IMG/VR virus record: IMGVR_UViG_3300042987_001364
Span: 1-62,900 of that record
Reading direction: 5' to 3' (one strand)
Source: a virus
DNA: 62,900 bases
Both the position numbers and the translations under genes were made by a program. The notes under the pieces were generated by a model. It made no database searches. It was not told the DNA's origin and saw nothing but the letters and a program-made list of their open reading frames with translations. Below are positions 15,830 through 24,733 of the stretch, piece by piece. The first letter of the stretch is position 1. Each line of letters starts with the position of its first letter.

Positions 15830-16255
15830 ATGGCTATCACACAGGCGATGTGTTCTTCGTTCAAGCAGCAAATCTTGCTTGGCGAACATGATCTGGATAC
15901 TGATGTAATCAAAATCGCGTTGTACACCAGCAGCGCGACACTGAGCGCAGCAACCACTGCGTACACCACGTCTAATGAGGTGTCTTCCTCCGGTACTAAC
16001 TACACGGCAGGTGGAAACACGCTGACAGGTGCGGCTGTAACGCTCGATGGCACGACGGCTGTGGTGGATTTCAACGACACAACATGGTCTAGTTCGACGA
16101 TTACCGCGAGGGGCGCGTTGATTTATAACAGCAGCAAATCCAATAAGGCTATCGCTGTGCTGGACTTCGGGTCGGATAAGACTTCGACATCGGGCGATTT
16201 CACAATTAACTTCCCGGCAGCTACGGCTGGGTCGGCAATTATTCAGGTGGGTTAA
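15830..16255 (+). CDS. Virion or tail structural protein
   Basis: A 141-residue Thr/Ser-rich, probably beta-sandwich protein with IKIALYTSSATLSAATTAY and TARGALIYNSSKSNKAIAVL. Proteins of this family lie next to tail-fibre genes in many environmental phages. One base of its stop overlaps the fibre's ATG, which points to coordinated production. Confidence 0.6.
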   Translation: MAITQAMCSSFKQQILLGEHDLDTDVIKIALYTSSATLSAATTAYTTSNEVSSSGTNYTAGGNTLTGAAVTLDGTTAVVDFNDTTWSSSTITARGALIYNSSKSNKAIAVLDFGSDKTSTSGDFTINFPAATAGSAIIQVG

Positions 16256-19200
16256 TGTCGACAATCGTTACGCGAGCGGGTAAGGGATCGGCGCTTACCT
16301 ACGCCGAGGTCGATTCAAACTTTACCAATCTAAATACTGACAAGTATCAGTCGGGGTCAGCGGCGTCATTGGCGTCGCTGACATTGGCTTCCGCGCTGCC
16401 CGTGCTGAGTGGCGGAACAGGAGTAACTTCTAGCACTGGAAGTGGCGCAGTGGTGCTATCAGTAAGCCCCGCATTAGTCACGCCTGCACTCGGAACGCCT
16501 ACGTCTGGCAATTTCAGCACTGGCACATTTACATGGCCGACTTTTAATCAAAACACAACAGGCCAATCAGGAAATGTTGCCAACGCGCTCACAATCGGCA
16601 CAGGTTTATCTGGGGCATCGTATAACGGTTCATCTCCAGTAACAATCTCGATTGACGGAACAGTCGCCACTTTGTCCGGTACACAAACGCTTACTAATAA
16701 AACAATCAGTGGAGCAAATAATACTCTAAGCAATATTGGAAATTCTTCATTGCTTAATAGTTCAGTGACAATTGGAACGACGTCAGTAGCACTCGGCGCG
16801 ACTAGCACAACGATTTCTGGCTTAAATTCAGTAACGCTTACGGCGGACCCAACATCAGCGTTGCAAGTCGCAACAAAGCAATATGTTGATGCAGCAGTAA
16901 GCAACACTAATTATCACGCCGCGTCTAGCTACGCAACGACGGCTGACTTGGGGTCGGTGACGTACAACAATGGCTCGTCTGGCATTGGGGCAACTTTGAC
17001 AAATGCTGGTACGCAAGCGGCGTTGGTTGTTGATGGATACACCATGACTGCGGCAGATGTCACCAACGCAGTTCGTATTTTGGTGAAAAACCAATCCATT
17101 GCATCACAAAACGGCATTTATGTTTTAACTAATCAAGGGTCAGTCTCAACAAATTGGGTATTAACTCGGGCAACGGATTTTGACCAAGTGGGAACAGGTC
17201 AAAATGAAGTTGCGCCTGGCGATATAACCTACATTTTGAAAGGGACAATCAATGCAAACACGCAGTGGGTTCAAACGACTGATTTCCCAATCACAATCGG
17301 AACAACTTCTCTTGTATTTGTTCAAGTTGCCTCGCCAAGTTCATATACGGCAGGAACAGGTCTTACGCTCACGGGAACGCAGTTTAGCTTAACGTCTCCA
17401 GTAACTGCGGCGCTTGGTGGAACTGGACAAACTAGTTACACAGTTGGCGATTTGTTGTATGCAAATACAGCAACATCGTTGGCAAAACTTGCGGATGTCG
17501 CCACGGGCAATTCCCTCATTTCGGGCGGTGTCGGTGTTGCGCCGAGCTGGGGCAAGATCGGCCTGACAACTCATGTGTCCGGCACTTTGCCAGTTGCCAA
17601 CGGCGGAACCGGACTTACTGCCGGGACGTCAGGCGGAGTTCTTTATTACTCAGATACCGGAACGTTGGCAAGCTCCGCAGTGCTTACTGCTAACGCGCTT
17701 ATGGTTGGTGGGGGCGCAGGAGCAGCGCCATCTACTATCACGACCGGCACTGGTGTAATAACTGCTCTGGGCGTTAATACTGGCACCGCTGGCGCGTTTG
17801 TTGTTAATGGCGGCGCGCTTGGTACGCCGTCGTCTGGTACGCTGACAAGCTGCACCGGGTTGCCGATTTCAACAGGTGTGTCCGGCCTTGGCACCGGCAT
17901 CGATACGTTTCTTGCCACGCCATCTAGTGCTAACCTGGCTGCCGCAGTTACAGATGAAACTGGTTCGGGTTCTTTAGTGTTTGCAAACACCCCGTCTTTG
18001 ACCACGCCCAATATTGGCGCAGCAACTGGCACTTCGCTCGCTGCAACCGGCGGCACAGTATTGGTTCGCGCAGCGGCAACGCAGGACGGGGTGCAGCTTC
18101 AAGGGCGTTCCGGCGGAACATCATCATATTCGGTAACGCTTACACCTACGACGCTCACGGCGTCTCGAACCATAACGCTCGCAGACGGTAATACCACGCT
18201 TCAAGCCGGTACGATGGCGACCACGGGAGGTACGCTTGCTCAATTTTCACCCACAACTTCTTCACAGCTTGCTGGCGTAATTTCTGACGAAACTGGCAGC
18301 GGCGCATTAGTATTTGGCACCAGCCCCACCATCGCCACGCCGACCATTACCACATCCGCAACCGTCCCGCTTATTATCGGCGGCACCGGCACCACTAGCG
18401 CGCTGAGATTGCGATCCACTTCCGGCGTAGGCGCCGCAGGCGCAGACATTATTTTCCAAACCGGAAATAATGGCGCAACGGAAGCAATGAGGATACTTAA
18501 TAATGGAAATATCGGTATCGGGACAACAAATCCAGTCGCTGTTTTAGAGTCTGCAAATTCATCTGGGGGCTTTAATTTTGGGTCCACCGTTTCAATATCA
18601 ACAGCAGATGGCCCTGCTTATTTTGGTCGAAAATCCAGGGGTTCTTTGACTGTTCCAACCGCAGTTTTAGCTAATGATACGCTTACATACTTTACTGCCG
18701 GAGGGTATACAGGAACGGCATGGACAGCTTCGCGCGGATATATGTCAATTTTAGCGTCACAAAATTGGACAGGCACCGCAAACGGGACGGATATAGCGTT
18801 TTTTACGACACCAACCAACACAACGTCAGTATCCGAAAAGTTACGGATTAAAGCTGATGGAAACGTTGGGATAGGCACTAGTTCGCCATCTTCTAAGTTG
18901 GACGTCGTAGGTTCAATTTGTTCGAACACAACCACGTATCCGAATTTTAATTACAACGCAGATTACAGAATTACTTTTGGCGAGAATTTTGCTCCACCAA
19001 ATGAAACCGGCTCAGTTGTTCAGTTTGGGTCTGGTGTTAATACTAAAAATATGATTTTTGCGTTTTCAAAAACGAACGTTAATACTTCGTTTTTTGGAAA
19101 TGATGGGTCAAAAATGGTTATTGGCTCCGAAGGTTCGTTGCCAATTACATTTAGGACTGGTTTAGATTATTACAATACCGATATTTTAAACAGCGGAACT

Positions 19201-19578
19201 CAACGAGTAGTTTTAGATTCTAATGGAAATTTTCTAATTACCAGCTCTGGGGGATTAGGGTACGGCACTGGCTCGGGCGGCGCTGTTACGCAAATAACTT
19301 CGCGAACAACCGGCGTGACACTAAATAAAACAAACGGTGCTATCACGTTAGTTTCTGCTGCTGGAACTACCGCTTGGACGTCTTTTACGGTAACTAACAA
19401 CACAGTGGCGACAACAGATACTGTAATTATTGGTCAAAAATCTGGGGCCAACCTTTACGAAATCCACATTACGGCGGTATCCGCAGGTAGTTTCAGAGTT
19501 TCTTTTAGGACTACGGGCGGCACGACAACCGAGCAGCCTGTGTTTAATTTTTCTGTAATCAAAGCAGTGACGAGCTAG
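16255..19578 (+). CDS. Tail fibre protein
   Basis: A 1107-residue fibre. The N-terminus STIVTRAGKGSALTYAEVDS then NFTNLNTDK is the typical virion-attachment form of phage fibres. The body is low-charge, Thr/Ser/Gly-rich repeats. A segment [20 protein letters not shown] followed by NIGIGTTNP, and the last 110 residues (from [19 protein letters not shown]), recur in the second fibre at 20536. The C-terminal module probably folds or trimerises the tip that contacts the host. Confidence 0.8.
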   Translation: MSTIVTRAGKGSALTYAEVDSNFTNLNTDKYQSGSAASLASLTLASALPVLSGGTGVTSSTGSGAVVLSVSPALVTPALGTPTSGNFSTGTFTWPTFNQNTTGQSGNVANALTIGTGLSGASYNGSSPVTISIDGTVATLSGTQTLTNKTISGANNTLSNIGNSSLLNSSVTIGTTSVALGATSTTISGLNSVTLTADPTSALQVATKQYVDAAVSNTNYHAASSYATTADLGSVTYNNGSSGIGATLTNAGTQAALVVDGYTMTAADVTNAVRILVKNQSIASQNGIYVLTNQGSVSTNWVLTRATDFDQVGTGQNEVAPGDITYILKGTINANTQWVQTTDFPITIGTTSLVFVQVASPSSYTAGTGLTLTGTQFSLTSPVTAALGGTGQTSYTVGDLLYANTATSLAKLADVATGNSLISGGVGVAPSWGKIGLTTHVSGTLPVANGGTGLTAGTSGGVLYYSDTGTLASSAVLTANALMVGGGAGAAPSTITTGTGVITALGVNTGTAGAFVVNGGALGTPSSGTLTSCTGLPISTGVSGLGTGIDTFLATPSSANLAAAVTDETGSGSLVFANTPSLTTPNIGAATGTSLAATGGTVLVRAAATQDGVQLQGRSGGTSSYSVTLTPTTLTASRTITLADGNTTLQAGTMATTGGTLAQFSPTTSSQLAGVISDETGSGALVFGTSPTIATPTITTSATVPLIIGGTGTTSALRLRSTSGVGAAGADIIFQTGNNGATEAMRILNNGNIGIGTTNPVAVLESANSSGGFNFGSTVSISTADGPAYFGRKSRGSLTVPTAVLANDTLTYFTAGGYTGTAWTASRGYMSILASQNWTGTANGTDIAFFTTPTNTTSVSEKLRIKADGNVGIGTSSPSSKLDVVGSICSNTTTYPNFNYNADYRITFGENFAPPNETGSVVQFGSGVNTKNMIFAFSKTNVNTSFFGNDGSKMVIGSEGSLPITFRTGLDYYNTDILNSGTQRVVLDSNGNFLITSSGGLGYGTGSGGAVTQITSRTTGVTLNKTNGAITLVSAAGTTAWTSFTVTNNTVATTDTVIIGQKSGANLYEIHITAVSAGSFRVSFRTTGGTTTEQPVFNFSVIKAVTS

Positions 19579-20526
19579 ATGACTGACGTTATCGTTTTTC
19601 TTGCGCCTGTCCCCGCCGCATACACGACGTTTGCCGAGTATGTAGCGGTTGGGTATTGGGATGACGGTTATGTAGTTAGCTACGCGTGCCCCTACACAGT
19701 GTCGGGGGACACCAATGTCACGGCTACAGGCGTTTCGGCCACCGCAGCAGTAGGAACAGTATCAGTCAGCGCGGCGGCACTGGTCGCAGTGACGGGCGTA
19801 TCGGCAACGGGCGCTGTTGGAAATGTCGCGGTATCAGGGACGGCAAATGTAGCGGTAACGGGCGTCTCGGCTACTGCGGCAGTAGGAACAGTATCGGTTG
19901 AGGCCGATGCGGTTGTTGTAGCGACAGGAGTGTCCGCGACCGGGAATGTAGGATCGGTATCCGTAACCGGCACAGCGACTGTTTCTGTTTCGGGAGTGGC
20001 AGCAACCGCAACGGTAAATTCCGTAACGGTTTCGATCGGCATTTTAGTGCCCGTCACCGGAGTAAGCGCGACGGGGGCGGTCGGAATCGTCACGGTAACC
20101 GTCGACCAGATTGTTTATGTCACAGGCGTCAGTGCCACGGCGACAGTACATTCGGTCAATGTGTGGGGAGTGATCGATGATTCCCAAACACCGAACTGGG
20201 CGCCGATCACAACGCCATCGGGTATCTGGACACCGATTACAGACTCGCAGACCGCCGGATGGATTAGCATTTCAACTCCGGTTACAACATGGTTGTTGGT
20301 GGATGATTCTCAGAACCCCGGTTGGGCGCATATCACGACGCCTGCAACGGGGTGGGTGTCAATCGACGACAGTCAGACGGCAGGGTGGAGTCAAATTGCC
20401 ACGGGGTCGGGTACTTGGGCGACAATCGATGACACGCAAAGTCCTGCATGGAATACCGTGACGGATGCACAGGTGGCTGGATGGACTCCAGTCAGTGATG
20501 TACAAACACCGAATTGGCAGCAATAA
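19579..20526 (+). CDS. Repeat-built tail or virion protein
   Basis: A 315-residue protein made of two repeat arrays between two fibre genes. Residues 47-200 hold seven 22-residue repeats of the type VTGVSATGAVGTVSV; residues about 200-315 hold five or six repeats of the type DDSQTAGWSQI with Trp spaced by about 11. Both arrays would form extended beta structures. The role is probably a fibre or spike spacer. Slippage between repeats could change its length. Confidence 0.65.
   Translation: MTDVIVFLAPVPAAYTTFAEYVAVGYWDDGYVVSYACPYTVSGDTNVTATGVSATAAVGTVSVSAAALVAVTGVSATGAVGNVAVSGTANVAVTGVSATAAVGTVSVEADAVVVATGVSATGNVGSVSVTGTATVSVSGVAATATVNSVTVSIGILVPVTGVSATGAVGIVTVTVDQIVYVTGVSATATVHSVNVWGVIDDSQTPNWAPITTPSGIWTPITDSQTAGWISISTPVTTWLLVDDSQNPGWAHITTPATGWVSIDDSQTAGWSQIATGSGTWATIDDTQSPAWNTVTDAQVAGWTPVSDVQTPNWQQ
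19717..20178 (+). repeat. Seven 66-bp coding repeats
   Basis: Tandem units encode 22-residue repeats with the core GVSATxxVGxVxV. DNA copies have diverged, so the repetition is clearest in protein. Confidence 0.75.
20179..20523 (+). repeat. Trp-rich coding repeats
   Basis: Five to six tandem units of about 60-66 bp encode a DDSQT-x-x-W core followed by T-x-W. They follow the 22-residue array directly. Confidence 0.65.
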
Positions 20527-20535
20527 GGACGAAAT

Positions 20536-23001
20536 ATGGCTACTTCCTACACATCCCTCCTTGGTCTGGCCTTGCCCGTCACTGGCGAATTGGCCGGCAC
20601 GTGGGGCGACACGGTAAATAACTCCATCACCTCGCTGCTGGACACCGCGATTGCGGGCACCACGACGCTGTCTACTGATGCGGACGTCACTCTTAGCACC
20701 ACTACAGGCGCGTCTAATCAGGCGCGTCAGGCGATTTTGCTGTGCTCCGGCGCCCGGACAGCGCAACGGACTATCACGGCGCCGGCACAGTCCAAGATTT
20801 ATGCCGTGGTGAATAACACCACCGGCGGCTTCGCCGTGAAAATTGTGGGTGCAGGCCCTACGACTGGCGTGACAGTGGCTAACGGCAAGACGGCTATCGT
20901 AATTTGGAATGGTTCAGACTTCGTTGAAGTCGCTCCGGCTACAGCGACTACTGCCACCAACCTAGCAGGGGGTGCGGCTGGCTCCGTGCCCTATCAAACA
21001 GGCGCAGGGGTTACGACCTTCTTGAGCCTCGGCACCGCCGCTCAAGTTCTGCAAGTGAATGCCGGCGCGACGGCCCCAGAGTGGGTATCCAGCACAGGCA
21101 CAGGAAACGTGGTTCGCGCCACCAGCCCCACGATCGCAACGCCGACATTCACCACCTCGGCGACATTCCCGCTGCATATCGGCGGCACAGGCACGACTAG
21201 CACGCTGACGCTGCGCTCGACATCGGGCGTCGGTACCACGGGCGCGGACATTATTTTCCAGACCGGGAATAACGGCGCCACAGAAGCGATGCGAATCCTA
21301 AATAGCGGTAACGTGGGGATTGGAACCGCAGCGCCAAGCGCCATGCTTACAGTGGCTTCGTCGGCCCTGATTGATGGACTTACTGTTGGCACAGGTGGTC
21401 AGACTAACAGTACTGTAGTCGGTAACTCCGCGACCGTAACGAGTACGAATGCAGTGGCAATCGGGAATGCGGCGGCGGCAACAGCGGCAGGGGGCGTGGC
21501 TGTTGGGCAAAATTCAGCGGCTGGGAACGTCGGAGTTGCACTGGGCCGAGATACTTCAGCGTCGTCATCGTCAGTGGCCCTCGGCTACGGTGCTATAGCC
21601 TATACCAATTCTGTTGCGATTGGTCGAAATGCCACGTCTACTAACACTCAACAAGTGGTGTTCGGCAGCGATACGATTCCGCTGACCGCTTATTGGTTGG
21701 GGCAAGGCGTAAGTTCAGCAACGCCGTCCGCTGTAACAATCTTGCCGACCGCAGCTTCAGGCACAGACATCGCGGGCGTTAATCTCAATTTGTACGGCGG
21801 ATACAGCACCGGATCGGGTGCTGGCGGCGCAGTAGTATTTGGCACATCGGCCGCAGGTGCGGCAGGCACGACGTTGCGCACTGCAACTGAGCGCATGCGA
21901 ATCACGTCGGCAGGACGCGTAGGGATTGGCACCACCACACCCGCAACTGCGCTTGAGTTGAGCGGCACCACAAACACGACATTTATTGGCACCGCTTCGA
22001 TTACTGGCACGACCTTGGATGTGACATCGGTATCAAGCGGCACATTAGCAGTGGGCGATCGAATTTTCGGAGCCGGAATCGACTTCAATACCGTAGTCAC
22101 CGCGCTTGGTACAGGCACAGGCGGCACGGGCACTTATACGATAAACAATTCACAGACTGTCGCGAGCGGCACGGTGTCAGCATTCGCAGCAAGTGCCAAT
22201 GTCTTTCGAATTACAGATACCGATACATCATCGGCAGCGGTGCAGCCAATCGGTGCAATTGAATTCTATGGTTCGGATTCAGGCACGCCCGGTGCAGGGG
22301 TAAAAGGGTATCTGTCGCTCATCGCGGAAACGACAGCGCCCGACACAGCGATGATCTTCGGCACCTCCGATAACACGGCCAGCACGTTGGCGGTTGAGCG
22401 CATGCGGATCAACTCAACGGGCACGGTGTTCATCGGCAACGGCGAAACCATGTCTACGCCTACCAATGGTTTGCTGTCCGCAACTGGCGGCTTGGGAACC
22501 GATATTGCCGGCGCAACGCTGACGATTCGGGGTGGTCAACCAACGGGCTCAGGCGCCGGTGGCCCGATTGTGTTTTCGACGGCTGCGGCAGGTGCATCTG
22601 GTACCACGCTGCGCACCGCGACCGAGCGGATGCGGATTGATACTTCCGGGAACGTATTAGTGACCGGCGTAGGCGGCCTTGGCTACGGCACAGGCTCAGG
22701 CGGCGCAGTCACACAGGCGACATCGCGCACAACAGGCGTGACGTTGAATAAAACCAATGGCGCAATTACATTGGTAAGTGCGGCGGGGACTACTTCATAC
22801 CAGACTTTCACGGTTACGAACTCGACCGTGGCAGCGACTGATGTGGTGTTTGTATGCCAGAAATCGGGGACAGACAAATATATTTTGTCCGTGACCAATG
22901 TTGCCGCAGGAAGTTTTCAAATCACGTTTGCTACTACGGGCGGCACCACGACAGAGCAGCCAGTATTCAGTTTTGCGGTGGTTAAAGCGGTGACTGCTTA
23001 A
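20536..23001 (+). CDS. Second tail fibre with YadA-like head repeats
   Basis: An 821-residue fibre. It starts [20 protein letters not shown], a common podovirus fibre start. Residues about 290-375 contain AVAIG-type repeats ([20 protein letters not shown]), as in the left-handed beta-roll of YadA-like adhesin heads. Two modules are shared with the fibre at 16255: [20 protein letters not shown] and the last 110 residues ([19 protein letters not shown] onward). It probably forms a trimer and contacts the host surface. Confidence 0.8.
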   Translation: MATSYTSLLGLALPVTGELAGTWGDTVNNSITSLLDTAIAGTTTLSTDADVTLSTTTGASNQARQAILLCSGARTAQRTITAPAQSKIYAVVNNTTGGFAVKIVGAGPTTGVTVANGKTAIVIWNGSDFVEVAPATATTATNLAGGAAGSVPYQTGAGVTTFLSLGTAAQVLQVNAGATAPEWVSSTGTGNVVRATSPTIATPTFTTSATFPLHIGGTGTTSTLTLRSTSGVGTTGADIIFQTGNNGATEAMRILNSGNVGIGTAAPSAMLTVASSALIDGLTVGTGGQTNSTVVGNSATVTSTNAVAIGNAAAATAAGGVAVGQNSAAGNVGVALGRDTSASSSSVALGYGAIAYTNSVAIGRNATSTNTQQVVFGSDTIPLTAYWLGQGVSSATPSAVTILPTAASGTDIAGVNLNLYGGYSTGSGAGGAVVFGTSAAGAAGTTLRTATERMRITSAGRVGIGTTTPATALELSGTTNTTFIGTASITGTTLDVTSVSSGTLAVGDRIFGAGIDFNTVVTALGTGTGGTGTYTINNSQTVASGTVSAFAASANVFRITDTDTSSAAVQPIGAIEFYGSDSGTPGAGVKGYLSLIAETTAPDTAMIFGTSDNTASTLAVERMRINSTGTVFIGNGETMSTPTNGLLSATGGLGTDIAGATLTIRGGQPTGSGAGGPIVFSTAAAGASGTTLRTATERMRIDTSGNVLVTGVGGLGYGTGSGGAVTQATSRTTGVTLNKTNGAITLVSAAGTTSYQTFTVTNSTVAATDVVFVCQKSGTDKYILSVTNVAAGSFQITFATTGGTTTEQPVFSFAVVKAVTA

Positions 23002-23011
23002 GGAGATTGAT

Positions 23012-23194
23012 ATGAACCCGGTACTGATTCAGGCATTGGTCAGGCACATCCTCACCGCAATCGCGGGCGGGTTTGCTGTGAAATATGGTATCGATGGCGC
23101 TACCATGGACGCCCTCGTTGGTGGCGCGGCTGCCGCTGCTGGCGTCGGTTGGTCGATTTATGATAAGAAACGTGCAAGTCAAACTGTGGAGTAA
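23012..23194 (+). CDS. Putative holin (Pam3 gp28-like)
   Basis: A 60-residue protein with an N-terminal amphipathic segment, a hydrophobic helix (about 12-24) and a second Ala/Gly/Val-rich hydrophobic helix (about 35-50), ending in a charged tail. Size, two helices and a place shortly before the endolysin fit a small holin that would open the inner membrane. AGGAG ribosome binding site. Confidence 0.6.
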   Translation: MNPVLIQALVRHILTAIAGGFAVKYGIDGATMDALVGGAAAAAGVGWSIYDKKRASQTVE

Positions 23195-23197
23195 TTC

Positions 23198-23353
23198 ATG
23201 ATTAAGCTGGAACTGTCGTTGGAAGAAACCCAAATTGTTTTGGTCGGTGTATCGAAGTTGCCGTATGAAGCGGTAGCTGGGCTGATTGACAAGATCAAGG
23301 CGCAAGCGCAACCTCAAGTGCAACCTGCGGCGGAACAGCCACAGGCGGAGTAA
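23198..23353 (+). CDS. Small conserved phage protein, 51 aa
   Basis: A 51-residue protein beginning MIKLELSLEETQIVLVGVSK, followed by a short helix (YEAVAGLIDKIKAQAQ) and a Gln/Pro-rich end. The same short protein type sits beside lysis genes in many phages of aquatic bacteria. Function unknown. Ends directly before a hairpin at 23366. Confidence 0.6.
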   Translation: MIKLELSLEETQIVLVGVSKLPYEAVAGLIDKIKAQAQPQVQPAAEQPQAE

Positions 23354-23365
23354 GCGGTAGAATAG

Positions 23366-23391
23366 CGATGGGCAGTCCGGCCTGCCCATCG
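23366..23391 (+). other. Ten-pair hairpin before the endolysin
   Basis: CGATGGGCAG (23366-23375) pairs perfectly with CTGCCCATCG (23382-23391) around TCCGGC. There is no T-tract, so it is not a standard terminator; it may be a processing or attenuation element ahead of the endolysin gene. Confidence 0.5.
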
Positions 23392-23446
23392 TCTTGCAGT
23401 CAGCCGTGCCAGTGGGACTAAACCTTCTACGATCACGGACTGACCA

Positions 23447-23959
23447 GTGAAAGAAAACTTCGACAAGGCGTTTGCCAAGCTCATCCGGCATGAAGGGACT
23501 TACTCAAACCATCCGCAAGATAAAGGGGGCGTCACAATGTACGGCGTCACCAAACGCGTGTGGGAAGAGTGGGTCGGCCATGCGGTAGACGAGCGGACCA
23601 TGCGGGGGCTCACCCCGGAGATGGTGAAACCGCTCTACAAACGCAAATACTGGGACAAAATCTGCGGTGATGATCTGCCTGCCGGGGTGGATTATTGCGT
23701 CTTCGATGCGGCGGTAAATAGTGGACCGGGCCGCGCGATCAAATGGCTTCAACAATCTCTCGGTGTCACGCAGGATGGGGCGTTGGGCCCTAAAACGCTG
23801 GCTGCCGCAAAAGCGGCCGACCCACAGCTTCTGGTTGTGGGCTATAACGCCGTCCGCCTAGCGTTCTTGCAAGACCTGCCTACGTGGGACACCTTCGGGC
23901 GAGGGTGGGGCCGTCGGGTGGCCGAGGTTAAACATGACGCCACCGACATGACTGCATAA
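23447..23959 (+). CDS. Endolysin, GH108 N-acetylmuramidase
   Basis: A 170-residue lysozyme-like enzyme with the GH108 N-terminal motif HEGTYSNHPQDKGGVTMYG, in which E16 is the expected catalytic glutamate, and a C-terminal peptidoglycan-binding half (LGVTQDGALGPKTLAAA). It cuts the glycan strand at lysis. There is no signal peptide, so release needs a holin; the candidate at 23012 lies upstream. Translation starts at GTG 23447; no ATG is available upstream. Confidence 0.88.
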   Translation: MKENFDKAFAKLIRHEGTYSNHPQDKGGVTMYGVTKRVWEEWVGHAVDERTMRGLTPEMVKPLYKRKYWDKICGDDLPAGVDYCVFDAAVNSGPGRAIKWLQQSLGVTQDGALGPKTLAAAKAADPQLLVVGYNAVRLAFLQDLPTWDTFGRGWGRRVAEVKHDATDMTA

Positions 23960-23968
23960 GGGGGCAAC

Positions 23969-24733
23969 GTGCCGGCAAAAAACATGCAAAACTTCCAAAC
24001 CAAAGAGCAAAATTGTTTTGTTTATTGCTGGACGGATAAAGAAAGTGACAAGCTATACGTCGGCTTCCACAAGGGGAGCGTAGATGATGGTTACATTTGC
24101 TCATCAAAGCATGTTAAAGCGCAGTATAAAATTCGACCTCAAGATTTTTCACGACAAATTATTGCTATCGGATCATATGACGATTGTCGGAAATTTGAGT
24201 CATTATTAATCCGTAAAATGTTAGATGAGGGAATAGCGTGTTACAACCTCAACGTGAATGGCGCTGTTGTCTACACCCAAGAAGTGCGCCAAAAAATCAG
24301 CGCAGCAAACAAAGGCAAAAAACTTTCTGCCGAACATTTGGCGGCATTAAGACGCTGGAGTGCAGAAAGCCGCCAGCCAACGTCCCAAGAAACCAAAGAA
24401 AAAATTAGGCAATCAAAACTTGGCGTTAAAAGGGCGCCGTTTTCTGAAGAGTGGAAACGGAAAATCGCCGAAGCATCCTCGAAATGGAAGCGACCTCCAG
24501 AGTTCGGCCAAGCGGTTACGGCGCGACAGACCGGGTCAAAACGCGGGCCGTACCCCGAAGAGGCAAAACAAAAACTGCGGGAAATTATGACCGGACGCAA
24601 GCACAGCGCAGAAACCATTGCCAAGCTGAAAGAGATTAAAGGCAATGTAAGTCAAGAAACGCGCGACCGGTTGAGCGCGGCTAAAAAAGCATATTGGGAC
24701 AAAAAAAGGGCGGAGAAAACAAATGGCTCTTAA
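23969..24733 (+). CDS. GIY-YIG-like homing endonuclease with NUMOD3 repeats
   Basis: A 254-residue protein. The N-terminus CFVYCWTDKESDKLYVGFHK carries the two half-motifs of a GIY-YIG nuclease in diverged form (VYCW and YVG). The C-terminal half contains several NUMOD3-type DNA-binding repeats: RQKISAANKGKKLSAEHLAA, KEKIRQSKLGVK and KQKLREIMTGRKHSAETIAK. GTG 23969 lies close behind GGGGG; ATG 23984 is an alternative. It overlaps the next tail gene by 11 bases, so the invader has inserted without harming its neighbour. Confidence 0.75.
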   Translation: MPAKNMQNFQTKEQNCFVYCWTDKESDKLYVGFHKGSVDDGYICSSKHVKAQYKIRPQDFSRQIIAIGSYDDCRKFESLLIRKMLDEGIACYNLNVNGAVVYTQEVRQKISAANKGKKLSAEHLAALRRWSAESRQPTSQETKEKIRQSKLGVKRAPFSEEWKRKIAEASSKWKRPPEFGQAVTARQTGSKRGPYPEEAKQKLREIMTGRKHSAETIAKLKEIKGNVSQETRDRLSAAKKAYWDKKRAEKTNGS

